Shown: positions 7,383 through 16,142 of the stretch, one piece after another
Numbering within the stretch: position 1 is the first letter of the stretch
Layout: each line of letters starts with the position of its first letter
Source of the DNA: Methanocorpusculum sp.
Lineage (GTDB): Archaea; Halobacteriota; Methanomicrobia; Methanomicrobiales; Methanocorpusculaceae
Direction: 5' to 3'
DNA length: 64,000 nt
NCBI GenBank assembly: GCA_017399555.1
Contig: JAFQBW010000054.1
Coordinates: 1 to 64,000 of the forward strand
Translations under genes and position numbers: made by a program
Notes under the pieces: generated by a model
The model's input: only the letters and a program-made list of their open reading frames with translations
What the model was told of the DNA's origin: nothing
The model's database searches: none

Positions 7383-7508
7383 TTACTGCTTTTCCTCTTC
7401 CTTCTCATCCATCTGTGACACGGTCTTCATCATCTTCGAAAACTGTGCGGTTGTCACGGTCTCCTGCTTTCCGCAGAACCATTCCAGAAATCCTTTCCAG
7501 AAACTCAT
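7383..7508 (-). CDS. 41-residue protein coupled to hef
   Basis: The start ATG at 7508 shares a base with the TAA stop of hef (TAATG) and follows GGAGG inside the end of hef, so translation is almost certainly coupled. The product starts MSFWKGFLEWFCGK and ends in a Glu/Lys-rich tail. The aromatic N-terminal helix is amphipathic or membrane-peripheral. No family is recognised. A longer frame starting at 7607 in the same register would run inside hef and is not needed. Confidence 0.55.
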   Translation of the reverse strand: MSFWKGFLEWFCGKQETVTTAQFSKMMKTVSQMDEKEEEKQ

Positions 7509-9787
7509 TATTCCTCCCAGGTTTTTACCGCCATGGCAAGAATTGCCGACGCGGTTTTTTCTCCGATTCCTTTGACACCCATCAGCTCCTCCTTGGATGC
7601 CGAACAAATCCGGCGAAGCGTTCCAAACTCCCTAAGCAGTTCGCGGGCGGCTTTCGGGCCGACGTCCGGAAACGCGGTTAGGATGTAGAGCAGGGCGTCA
7701 TTGGTCTGCCGGGCAGTCTTTGCCGAATGCCTGGAGCGTTCGCTTCGTTCACTGCCTGCCTCGCGCCGGGCAAACGCGTAAATCATCTCCGCGGTCTCCT
7801 GCGCATCCTTGGTAAACAGCAGGGAGACGTCGTAATCCGCAGCGATGGACGCCAGGGTGTTGCGGATGGCATTCGGATGGATGTTTCGCAGGTCGTAGAG
7901 GTCTGCGATACTGCCGCCTTCGACAATCATCACCGGACGGATGGCTGACTCCGCAAGCGCTTTTACCTGCCCGAAGAGGTCGCGGTCAACTAAGGTGTCC
8001 ACAAAGTCCTGGATGGTCTTTCGCTCGATTAAGACTCTGCCTGCCGCGTAGTCTCCTGCCGGCAGGTGTTCGAGGCTGATTTTTGCCCCGAGGTTGCTTA
8101 GGTACTCCGGGACTTTGGCCTGCATCTCGCGGTTGTCGATGATGACTGCCGGGTGTTCCTCGTCGTCCTCTTCTTCAGGTTTGGCAAGCACGAGGTCTGC
8201 TAACGTCTGCTGGCCGGAAACGCCGTAGGAGGCGTCTCCTGCGGCAGGGACGGTGAACTGCCGGGCGGGAACTTTTCCGCTGCGCATGGCTGACACCCCT
8301 TTGAGCATCTGCTTTTCCTTGGCATTGGATACCCAGCGGAAGGTTTCATCCGCCGTGCCTTTGGTGATTAAGACGATGACCTTTCCGGAGGTGTTTCTGC
8401 CGGTCCGCCCTTTCCGCTGGATGCTTCGGACCTCGGACGGGACGGATTCATAGAAGACCACAAGGTCGGTTGCCGGGATGTCGAGTCCTTCCTCGCCCAC
8501 AGACGTTGCAACAAGTACTGCGTACTCGCCTTCGCGGAACTGCCGGATTGCTTCAATCTGCTGTTTCTGCGAGAGGCCTTTTTCGCTGTCGCGGGATGCC
8601 TGGCCGACGAAACGCCGGGCGGATATTCCTGCTTCGTTGAGGTAGTCCACCAGCATCTGGACCGAGTCGCGGTAGGTGACAAAGACGATGACCTTCGAGT
8701 CGGGGAACTCGGTCATCTGTTCCCGGATGATGCGGACGACCGCGTTCGCCTTCGGGTGGATTTCGCGGGTCCAGGAGTCCGAGAGGGCGAGCAGCCGCTG
8801 GAACCGTGCATCCGCACAGATTCTCTGCGAAGCCTTGCTTCCTCCGCCCTGCCCTTCGGTCTGGAGGCGGAGCAGGTATGCCCGAAGCGCGGTAGAACCC
8901 TGCGATTCTGCGAGCATGACGCCGTGCTTTAACTTCATCAGCTCGGCATGCACGGAGACTGCGGTGTATGCGGTCTTGTCCTTTTCCTGCATGCGCATCT
9001 GAATCTGTGCCCGAAGCGCATTCAAGGCCTTCATGGAAAGCGCTTCGCGTTTGGGCACGCGGTAGTTCAGTTCGGCAAGTTTGGTGAGCCGGTCATCGAG
9101 CATGCCGTTTAGGACCGAGACCGCAAGCCAGAGGTCTTCGGGGAGTTCGAGCATCATGTACTCCAAATCCCGCTCATGCACATAGGGCCGGACGTCGGCG
9201 TCCGTTTCCACACGGCTTTCCACTGACGTAATGGATAAGTGCTCGCAGATTTCTGCGACATGTTCGCGGTCCGAGCCGGGGGATGCGGTCATGCCGAGAA
9301 CGAGCGGATGCGCTGCTGTTTCGTTGTAGCGGTGTCCGATGAAGACATAGGCGTAGTTGCCGACGGTTCGGTGACACTCGTCGACAATTAAAAGCGAGAC
9401 TTCTTCGAGACCGTATCGTCCGGCAATCAGGTCGTTTTTGATGACCTCCGGCGTTGCGATGACAAACCGTGCCGCATTCCAGGCGGCAACCCGTTTCGGC
9501 GACGGAGTCGACCCGGTAAACATGACGACGTCTCCTTCTTCGAGCAGGAGATTTTTGGAAAAATAGCGGAGATGCTGTTCGACCAGCGGTTTGGTCGGGG
9601 CAAGCATCAGAACTTTGCCTGTGTCAATGCGGTCTGCCGCAACCAGCAGGGCAACGGCGGTCTTGCCCATGCCGGTCGGAAGAACAACAAGAGTGTTTGC
9701 AGACAGCGCACTGTCTGCAATCGCGGTCTGATACGACCGCGCCTCAATCGTGTTCTCCGGAATATTTTTGCGGCTTACGTAACTCAT
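7508..9787 (-). CDS. hef: Hef helicase-nuclease (XPF/FANCM family)
   Basis: This is a 759-residue fusion of a superfamily-2 helicase and an XPF-type nuclease. Walker A PTGMGKT is at about 37-43 and the DECH box at 136-139. Helicase motif VI appears as QRKGRTGR. The nuclease motif begins DNRE (551-554), continues with GDY (578-580) and ERKT (588-591), and two helix-hairpin-helix motifs lie near 705-755. Archaeal Hef processes stalled replication forks and branched DNA; homologues are FANCM and XPF/Mus81. The length matches the full-length family, and all expected catalytic residues are visible. A Glu/Asp-rich linker (about 535-547) joins the two halves. The gene lies 1 bp from glyS and is co-directional with it. 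Confidence 0.95.
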   Translation of the reverse strand: MSYVSRKNIPENTIEARSYQTAIADSALSANTLVVLPTGMGKTAVALLVAADRIDTGKVLMLAPTKPLVEQHLRYFSKNLLLEEGDVVMFTGSTPSPKRVAAWNAARFVIATPEVIKNDLIAGRYGLEEVSLLIVDECHRTVGNYAYVFIGHRYNETAAHPLVLGMTASPGSDREHVAEICEHLSITSVESRVETDADVRPYVHERDLEYMMLELPEDLWLAVSVLNGMLDDRLTKLAELNYRVPKREALSMKALNALRAQIQMRMQEKDKTAYTAVSVHAELMKLKHGVMLAESQGSTALRAYLLRLQTEGQGGGSKASQRICADARFQRLLALSDSWTREIHPKANAVVRIIREQMTEFPDSKVIVFVTYRDSVQMLVDYLNEAGISARRFVGQASRDSEKGLSQKQQIEAIRQFREGEYAVLVATSVGEEGLDIPATDLVVFYESVPSEVRSIQRKGRTGRNTSGKVIVLITKGTADETFRWVSNAKEKQMLKGVSAMRSGKVPARQFTVPAAGDASYGVSGQQTLADLVLAKPEEEDDEEHPAVIIDNREMQAKVPEYLSNLGAKISLEHLPAGDYAAGRVLIERKTIQDFVDTLVDRDLFGQVKALAESAIRPVMIVEGGSIADLYDLRNIHPNAIRNTLASIAADYDVSLLFTKDAQETAEMIYAFARREAGSERSERSRHSAKTARQTNDALLYILTAFPDVGPKAARELLREFGTLRRICSASKEELMGVKGIGEKTASAILAMAVKTWEE

Positions 9788-9788
9788 C

Positions 9789-11513
9789 TTACAGAGTGTC
9801 GAAGGTGAGTCTGCCCTTTAAGAGCAGCGGAATCTTTGCGGCGATGTCTTCCATCTTGCCTCTGACCTGCTTCATGGAGTCGCGGTCGCGGATGGTGACG
9901 GTGCCGTCTTCTTTGGTGTCGTAGTCGACGGTGATACAGAACGGTGTTCCAATCTCGTCCTGTCTTCTGTAGCGGCGGCCGATAGCGCCTGCGTCATCGT
10001 ACTCGGTCTGGATGCCTTCTGCCTGGAGGTCGAGGACGAGTTTTCTTGCAATCTCGTCCATGCCGTCGCGTGCCATGAGCGGGAGGACTGCAACCTGGAC
10101 CGGGGCGACGCCGTTTCTGAAGCGCATGACGGTTCTTGCCTCGCCGTCTGCAACGTCTTCGGAGTAGGCGTGTTCTAAGACCATGTAGCAGATACGGTCA
10201 ATACCGTAGGACGGTTCGATGACGTGCGGCATGACGTCTTCGCCGAAGACATCGACCATTTCGTCTTTGACGGTGTACATCTCCGGTGCGACGAGGATTT
10301 CTTCTCCGTCAACGGTGACGCGGATTCCGTCTTCAGCAGGCTCTGCCTGTGCCATGGCTTCTGCGACTGCCTTTGCTTTTCCGCGGAATACCGGTCCCAT
10401 CTTGCCGTAGTTTGGGACAATCGCCTTGTGGTGAACTTTTTTCGGCTCCGGGTACTGGACAAAGACGGTGTTCTTCTGTCCGGAGACTGCGGCGTGTGCT
10501 TTTAAGTCGTAGTTGGTTCTGTCTGCAATTCCGACAATTTCAACCCAGCCGAAGCGGTCGGAGAATGCTTCTGCGTCCCAGCAGTCGGTTGCGTAGTGTG
10601 CACGCTCATCCGGCATGTGCTGGCGGAATCTGATCTTCTCCGGGTTGAATCCGACCGTTGTTAAAATGTCGTGCGTCATTGCGACGTAGTATGCGACGTA
10701 CTCGTTTGCGATGATGCCTTCATCGACTGCCTGGCGCATGGTCTTGACGACTGCCGGCTCGTCTTTTTCCTGCTGGGCGATTCCGCACAGCGGCATGGAG
10801 TAGTCTGCGTAGCGGAAGAACTGCGGGTGGTCTTTTTCCTCCGGGTGGACGAAGATTTCTGCTTCTGCCTGGGTGAATTCGCGGAGGCGAATCATTCCCT
10901 GACGCGGGGAGATTTCGTTACGATAGGATTTTCCAATCTGGACTGCGCCAAACGGCAGGTGGTCACGGTAGAATCTAAGAAGTCTTGGGAAGTCGACGAA
11001 CATTCCCTGTGCGGTTTCCGGACGTAAGTATCCTTTTCTCTGTCCTCCAGGTCCGATAGAGGTGGTGAACATTAAGTTGAAGTCAAAGACTTCTACGTCT
11101 CCTAAGACTTTGTTACAGGACGGGCATTCTTTGTCGAGTAAGACGTCGTGGAGTTCTTCTTTGGACATGGTTCCTGCGTGCGGGATGCCGAATGCTTCGG
11201 CGACGTGGTCTGCACGGAGGAATTCCTGGCAGTGCGGGCACTGGAACATTTTGTCGGAGAAGCCTCCGACGTGTCCGGATGCGACATAGATTGGTTCAAT
11301 GCCGACGGTCGGGCATTCGATTTCGTAGTAGCCTTCCTGGACTACGTAGAAGTTTCTCCAGATATTTTCGATGCGGCGTTTGAGCATTGCACCGAGCGGG
11401 CCGTAGTCGATGAATCCGGCAACGGAACCGTATATTTCGGAAGACGGCCAGACAAAGCCTCTTCTTCTGGCGAGTTCCATTACTTTTTCATAGGTATCTT
11501 CGTATTCAGCCAT
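9789..11513 (-). CDS. glyS: glycyl-tRNA synthetase
   Basis: This 574-residue class II synthetase of the archaeal/eukaryotic dimeric type charges tRNA-Gly. The N-terminal MELARRRGFVWPSSEIYG and GFIDYGPLGA segments are characteristic, as is RPETAQGMF. Motif 2 contains FRNEISPRQG, and near the C-terminus PSYGIDRICY is motif 3. Two C-x2-C pairs (about residues 90-140) probably form a zinc site in the insertion. The C-terminal anticodon-binding domain spans roughly 470-570. Its stop is 1 bp before the hef start, so the two housekeeping genes form one transcript. A TATA-like CCTTATAGG lies upstream near 11555. Confidence 0.95.
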   Translation of the reverse strand: MAEYEDTYEKVMELARRRGFVWPSSEIYGSVAGFIDYGPLGAMLKRRIENIWRNFYVVQEGYYEIECPTVGIEPIYVASGHVGGFSDKMFQCPHCQEFLRADHVAEAFGIPHAGTMSKEELHDVLLDKECPSCNKVLGDVEVFDFNLMFTTSIGPGGQRKGYLRPETAQGMFVDFPRLLRFYRDHLPFGAVQIGKSYRNEISPRQGMIRLREFTQAEAEIFVHPEEKDHPQFFRYADYSMPLCGIAQQEKDEPAVVKTMRQAVDEGIIANEYVAYYVAMTHDILTTVGFNPEKIRFRQHMPDERAHYATDCWDAEAFSDRFGWVEIVGIADRTNYDLKAHAAVSGQKNTVFVQYPEPKKVHHKAIVPNYGKMGPVFRGKAKAVAEAMAQAEPAEDGIRVTVDGEEILVAPEMYTVKDEMVDVFGEDVMPHVIEPSYGIDRICYMVLEHAYSEDVADGEARTVMRFRNGVAPVQVAVLPLMARDGMDEIARKLVLDLQAEGIQTEYDDAGAIGRRYRRQDEIGTPFCITVDYDTKEDGTVTIRDRDSMKQVRGKMEDIAAKIPLLLKGRLTFDTL

Positions 11514-11578
11514 GTGTGTCTAGTTATGGGTTTTGTAAAGTAATTAACTATCCTATAAGGAGGGTTGGAAAAAAAGAG

Positions 11579-12079
11579 TTAAGCTGCTTTCCAGATAGCA
11601 GTTACTGTGGTGTTGTATTCGGTCAGAATTATCTCTTCTCCGGGAAAGATGTGGTTTCCGTAAATCTTCCATCCGGCATATACATATCCTGTTTCAGCCG
11701 TAAACCGGCATTCGGGAACTTTCCATGGCGGATTCGCTGAACCGCTGAAGAGGGAGGTGCTGTATACTTCTCCGACACCGTGATATCCCGGGTCGAACTC
11801 AATCACATACAGATAGAAACTTACCGGCTCTTCTTTTAGCGCATGGACAAAAGATGAGAAAAGCCCGACCCGGTCTTCTCCAAACTTGCCGAGGATTATC
11901 CATTTTGCCGCTATTTCATGCGGGACAGGTTCTATCAGAACCTCAGCGCATGTCTCGCAGTCCTCAACAGGGGCAGGACTGATTGGTGCGGGACTTATCC
12001 GAAGCGGCTCGTCTGCCGCGGCAGGGCAGGCAAGAATTCCAAGAAGAAAAACCGCCAGCACAAAAAGCATCTTCTTCAT
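11579..12079 (-). CDS. secreted protein with InlB-B-like repeat
   Basis: This 166-residue protein has a clear signal peptide (MKKM, hydrophobic core, cleavage near Ala-Ala-Asp at about 22). A proline-rich linker and a C-x2-C pair (CETC) near residue 41 follow. The C-terminal 45 residues, with GYVYAGWKIYG and a final VTAIWK, resemble one InlB B-repeat, a small beta domain found in cell-surface adhesins. It is probably exported and surface-associated. No operon partner is evident: glyS follows upstream of a 65-bp gap in another transcript. The start is supported by GGTGAAT-like sequence upstream. Confidence 0.6.
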   Translation of the reverse strand: MKKMLFVLAVFLLGILACPAAADEPLRISPAPISPAPVEDCETCAEVLIEPVPHEIAAKWIILGKFGEDRVGLFSSFVHALKEEPVSFYLYVIEFDPGYHGVGEVYSTSLFSGSANPPWKVPECRFTAETGYVYAGWKIYGNHIFPGEEIILTEYNTTVTAIWKAA

Positions 12080-12211
12080 AGATGGTAATTCACGGCGGGA
12101 AAATATGAAGTTTTTGGTTTCTCTAAGATACGTTTCAGTACAAAAAAAGATGAGTATTTCTTACAACCGCCATTTTTGAAAAAGGTATCATGAACACTTA
12201 TTTGAACATAA

Positions 12212-12398
12212 GATATTTCCACCGCGAGCCGCCGTCGCAAGCCTACGGCTTGCTCATGGCTCGAGCAAGCTCTCGCCCCGCGCCGGAGTCGCGGCTCCGC
12301 ACCCCGAAATATATAATAAAGCAATCCCAAGTATTATTTCTTGAAATAGGGGTGCGGGGCGGCGACTCCGGCGCGGAGCCGCCCGCGGTGGAAATATC
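12212..12398. repeat. 187-bp palindromic MITE-like element
   Basis: Perfect 15-bp terminal inverted repeats, GATATTTCCACCGCG at 12212-12226 and its complement at 12384-12398, bound a GC-rich palindrome. Inside, GCGCCGGAGTCGC and GCACCCCGAAAT-type blocks recur in inverted order around an AT-rich centre at about 12306-12348. A smaller hairpin GCAAGCC/GGCTTGC lies in the left arm. The element stands out in base composition from its AT-rich flanks and encodes nothing. I found no clear target-site duplication. Confidence 0.65.
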
Positions 12399-12492
12399 CT
12401 CTTTTTTTGGGTAAAGTGATGAGAATGAACATAGTCAAATCATGCTCTATGAAGTATAGTATTTTGAAAAATAGGGGTTGTTAGAAATCCTC

Positions 12493-12626
12493 AATAATTT
12501 AATCGAGGTTCAGTCTCTGCTACACGCCCGTATCCCCGCGACGCCTAATGGGCATGCGGATACTGCGTCTCCTTAGCCCAAATATTGTGAGAAAAAAAAA
12601 AAATAATTTAATCGAGGTTCAGTCTC
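12493..12626. repeat. 3'-end duplication of the MATE gene around a small structured element (locus A)
   Basis: A 25-bp sequence containing the last 19 bp of the MATE gene occurs twice, at 12493-12517 (copy) and 12602-12626 (native). Between them lie 84 bp that include CGCCCGTATCC (12525-12535), GCATGCGG (12552-12559), CTTAGCCC and a run of 12 A. Inverted repeats GACGC/GCGTC and GTATCC/GGATAC lie within. The same core motifs and the same arrangement recur at the tbp gene (52794-53160). Confidence 0.75.
12592..12603 (-). terminator. poly-T terminator of the MATE gene
   Basis: A run of 12 A on the plus strand gives U12 on the transcript, 5 nt after the MATE stop codon. Oligo-U tracts are the usual archaeal terminators. 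Confidence 0.6.
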
Positions 12627-13978
12627 AGTTTCATCCAGGAACCTCTCTTGTAGAAGAAGAGGTCAACAAGGAAGACCACAACAGAACCAACGACAATAGC
12701 GAACCAGATCTGCTCGATTGGATGTCCGGTCATCATCAGAATTGCAGAAAGACCTGCCTGTACGATAACCTGTCCGGTGATTGCCGCATACATACCTGGT
12801 CTTGTAGCACCTGCACCATTCATTGCAAATCCCATCGTCATTCCCATAGCGATAACGAAATAGGAGAACGGTACAATCTGCATGAATGAAATTCCAATTT
12901 CAAGAGAGGCATCCGTTGCGCCGAAGAATCCAAGGAGATACGGAGCGGTAAACAGATAGAGCACTGCAACACCGAGCATGAAGATAGCGTTGGCCGTTAC
13001 CGCATAGCGGACAGTCTTTTTTGCACGCTCCGGCTTGTTAGCTCCTAAATTCTGACCGACCATAACAGCCACACCGGAACATAATCCCATAGCGACGATT
13101 AAGCCGAGCATATCAAGTCTGATACAGATACCGTAGGCTGCGATAGCCGCCTCGCCGTATGCAGCGATAATTACCATCATTAAGACCATTGCAAAGCTTC
13201 TGATACCGCTCTGCACGGCAGACGGAATGGCAATTACAAAAATATCCTTTACCAGACGCGGCTCGAAGGTAAACTTCTTCGGGAACTTGATTGGACCGTA
13301 TTTGTGCTTCGGCAGGAAGTACATACAAAGAATCAGCAGAATAACACCCACTGCTCTGGACGAGAGGGATGCGTATGCAGAGCCTGCAAGCCCCATAGCC
13401 GGGAAAATCCAGAGACCCTGAATTAAGGTCGGGTTTAAGATAATATTGACGATGTTGACGCCGACCATCACAAACATCGGCGTTCTTGAATCACCAGTAC
13501 TCTGGAAAACGGTCGTCAGCGTCATCAAAAGCATCATAATGAAATTACCCATCAGTGCCGGACGCAGGAACTTTGCCCCTTCTTCCGCAAGGGCTGCATC
13601 TCCCTGACTCATAAAGTACAGAATATCCTCAGACCAGAAAAATCCGATAACTGCCAGGATAACGCTGAAAATCAAACCAAGGTAAATTGCATGAGCCAAC
13701 ACAACCTGAATTCTTTCATATTTTTCGGAACCGTACGCCCGGGAAACGAACGCAGCGGTAGCGGTTACTATACCCATAAGCACAGTCGTTAAGACCATGA
13801 TAACCGATACACTTAACGTTCCGCCGGCGATAGAAGTATCACCAAGCTCACCGATAAAGTGCATATCAACAACCTCCAGAACGCTCTGGAGCATGTTGCT
13901 GATAATAATCGGCAGGGCAATAATGAGGAGGGCTTTTCCTACATTACCGTCCGTTAATGTATTCTTGTGTTCACTCAT
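12608..13978 (-). CDS. MATE-family multidrug efflux transporter
   Basis: This 456-residue integral membrane protein has 12 predicted helices in two homologous halves. Typical MATE features are the N-terminal LIIALPIIISNMLQSVLEVVDMHFI stretch (about 17-41), given here only in outline, and FQSTGDSRTP near 165. MVGQNLGANKPERA (about 318) is the conserved 'GxxxGA..' segment after the second-half helix. MATE proteins export cationic drugs or metabolites using a proton or sodium gradient. The gene is monocistronic, and its 3' end is duplicated downstream at 12493-12517 (see the repeat). Confidence 0.9.
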   Translation of the reverse strand: MSEHKNTLTDGNVGKALLIIALPIIISNMLQSVLEVVDMHFIGELGDTSIAGGTLSVSVIMVLTTVLMGIVTATAAFVSRAYGSEKYERIQVVLAHAIYLGLIFSVILAVIGFFWSEDILYFMSQGDAALAEEGAKFLRPALMGNFIMMLLMTLTTVFQSTGDSRTPMFVMVGVNIVNIILNPTLIQGLWIFPAMGLAGSAYASLSSRAVGVILLILCMYFLPKHKYGPIKFPKKFTFEPRLVKDIFVIAIPSAVQSGIRSFAMVLMMVIIAAYGEAAIAAYGICIRLDMLGLIVAMGLCSGVAVMVGQNLGANKPERAKKTVRYAVTANAIFMLGVAVLYLFTAPYLLGFFGATDASLEIGISFMQIVPFSYFVIAMGMTMGFAMNGAGATRPGMYAAITGQVIVQAGLSAILMMTGHPIEQIWFAIVVGSVVVFLVDLFFYKRGSWMKLRLNLD

Positions 13979-14125
13979 AACGATACCTCTATTAATGCAA
14001 TTTCTGAGACAATAAAACTAGTGGTAAACCGCTGATTTTTACCCGGACTGCCTGGATGCAAGCATCTTCTACCATATCGCCGGGGAAACCGGCAGAAATC
14101 ATGCTAACTCAAAGAAGGAAATAAA

Positions 14126-14827
14126 TTATGAGAAAAGAGACTTCTCTTTCCCAGCATCATCGGTAAGCAGTATCTGTTCTGCCGCATCGATAACACTGGT
14201 TATGTGATAGTGGATACTGAACAGAACCCCTGCCAAATCAGGATAGCGTTCCAGGGTACGGCAGAGCAGCGGCAGCACATACTCCCTTGTCTCTTCGATA
14301 TATGCCTTCATCTTCTCTTTTGAAAACGTCCCCGCCATAGTTGACACATTATGACACCGGTCAATGAGTTTTGTTACTGCAGCTGTTTTATTCTCTCCAA
14401 GCCGGTCATAATACCGGCGTTTTGCCGCATCCTTTGTTTCCCCCTCCAGGACAGTAAATGTCATCAGCTCCACGCCATAGCGTACTTCCTGACTTACCGG
14501 CAGCTCCTGCGGGGAAACTCCGCAGTCCTCACACACATCATGCAGGAGAATCGTTGAAATAAGTGTGTCATCAGCTATCCTCAAGGAAAGCGCATGACAT
14601 GCCATCGTCAGCGGGTGGATAATATACTCTTCACCGCTTTTTCTGTATTGTCCGGAATGCATCTTCCGTGCAAAGGAAAGTGCCTGCACCGTCTGTTCCA
14701 TCTGCCGGGAAACCGCAAACTCATGGATGTGCGCATACATCATATCGATATTGTATCCTGATAGTTCCATCCTCATCTCCCTGAATATATGGTATACGGC
14801 AGGAGAGATAATAGGTTTGCCTGTCAT
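14126..14827 (-). CDS. HD-domain hydrolase, SpoT/MESH1-like
   Basis: This 233-residue protein has the motif series of the (p)ppGpp hydrolase (HD4) family: [16 protein letters not shown] (57-72), LLHDVCED (94-101) and KLIDRCHN (153-160). These supply the metal-binding His, His-Asp and Asp and the conserved ED pair. There is no synthetase, TGS or ACT domain, so it is a stand-alone hydrolase like MESH1. MESH1-type enzymes hydrolyse ppGpp or NADPH; most archaea lack ppGpp, so the substrate here is open. It is divergently transcribed from the PlsC-like gene, with about 60 bp between them. Confidence 0.75.
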   Translation of the reverse strand: MTGKPIISPAVYHIFREMRMELSGYNIDMMYAHIHEFAVSRQMEQTVQALSFARKMHSGQYRKSGEEYIIHPLTMACHALSLRIADDTLISTILLHDVCEDCGVSPQELPVSQEVRYGVELMTFTVLEGETKDAAKRRYYDRLGENKTAAVTKLIDRCHNVSTMAGTFSKEKMKAYIEETREYVLPLLCRTLERYPDLAGVLFSIHYHITSVIDAAEQILLTDDAGKEKSLFS

Positions 14828-14888
14828 TTCATGCCGTGCAGAGTCTTAGATACTCTTATCATTTCTTACAGCGAATGGATATGGAGAA

Positions 14889-16094
14889 ATGGCTTCACTT
14901 CGTCTTTTATGGTATCGGATGTGCTACCAGGTGTTTCGCGGAATCGCCACGCCGCTTGTCCGGTTCAAACTGCATTACACCTATGACAAGGTCTATGCAA
15001 AACACCGTCCGTACGTTGCGCTTTCCAACCACACCACGCTTTGGGACTACCTCTTAGTCGGAGTTCCTTTCAGACGCCAGATGTACTTTGTTGCCGGAGA
15101 ACACCTCTTCAGAAACAAGATTCTGCGCACCTTCGTCATGAACTGCGCAGGTCTTATCATCAGAAAGAAGGGCGCTCCGGCAGATGACATGATTGCCGAG
15201 ATGAAGCAGGTCTTACAGACCGGAGCCAATGTCTGGATGAGTCCGGAAGGTGCCCGTTCCATCAACGGAGAAAGCGCCTTCATCTCCCCTGCCACCGGCA
15301 AACTCATCAGGGAATGCGCAGAACTCGGCGCAGGCCTTGTCACCTACCGCATCCACGGCGGATACCTCCGCAGACCGCGCTGGGGAAAACACCAGAGAAA
15401 GGGACGCATGTGGGGAGAGTTTGTTGCCGAGTACTCGCCGGAGGAAATCCTTTCCAAGTCGGTTGACGAGATTAACGAAATCATCAACCGCGACATGTAT
15501 GTCAACACCTTCGACGACCAGAAGAAGAACCCGACCCCCTACACCGGAGAGGCATTAGCCGAGGATTTAGAGACCACGCTTTATGTCTGCCCGAAGTGTC
15601 ATGCCGTCGGCAAGCTCCACAGCAAAAACGATATCTTAGCCTGCGAGTGCGGATACAAGGTCCGCTTCACCGAGTACGGTCTCTTTGAAGCCGCAGGAGA
15701 GGATGAACTCCTCATCGACAACATCGCCTCCTGGGATCACTGGCAGAGAGACTATCTCAAGAGCAGACTGCCTGAGTTCCTCGAATACCCGGCAGACAAA
15801 CCGGTTGAGTTCGACGACAACCAGATTCTCAAAAGAATCGGCGCACTCAAGTCCGTTGATGTCTTAGGCGAAGGACGCTTTGCAATCTACAAAGACCGCT
15901 TAGAGTTCGTCTCTGCAAATGAGACCTTCACCTTCCCGTTCTCGGAGATTGCCGGATTTGCCTTCTCCCTGCAGATGAAGATTCTCTTCTCCATGAAGGA
16001 CGGAACCTACTACGAAGTCGATTCCAAAATCCCGCGTTCTGCGGTTAAATACATGGTACTCTACCGTTTCCTTATCGGAAAAGAGTACTATTAA
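14889..16094 (+). CDS. PlsC-like acyltransferase with internal zinc ribbon
   Basis: This 401-residue protein carries in its N-terminal half the glycerolipid acyltransferase motifs NHTTLWD (H48-x4-D53) and SPEGARS (E120). Unusually, a zinc ribbon follows (about 233-255: CPKC and CECG pairs), then a region of unknown function ending in a small beta-rich domain. PlsC enzymes put an acyl chain on lysophosphatidate, yet archaeal membrane lipids are ether-linked. The substrate may therefore be something else, for example a minor acyl lipid or a modified sugar. Start: ATG 14889; the earlier ATG at 14877 is in another frame. No signal peptide. Divergent from the HD gene. Confidence 0.7.
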   Translation: MASLRLLWYRMCYQVFRGIATPLVRFKLHYTYDKVYAKHRPYVALSNHTTLWDYLLVGVPFRRQMYFVAGEHLFRNKILRTFVMNCAGLIIRKKGAPADDMIAEMKQVLQTGANVWMSPEGARSINGESAFISPATGKLIRECAELGAGLVTYRIHGGYLRRPRWGKHQRKGRMWGEFVAEYSPEEILSKSVDEINEIINRDMYVNTFDDQKKNPTPYTGEALAEDLETTLYVCPKCHAVGKLHSKNDILACECGYKVRFTEYGLFEAAGEDELLIDNIASWDHWQRDYLKSRLPEFLEYPADKPVEFDDNQILKRIGALKSVDVLGEGRFAIYKDRLEFVSANETFTFPFSEIAGFAFSLQMKILFSMKDGTYYEVDSKIPRSAVKYMVLYRFLIGKEYY

Positions 16095-16142
16095 CTTTTT
16101 TTAACAGAAATCCTCTTACCCTTCGGATGAGAATATACTCTC

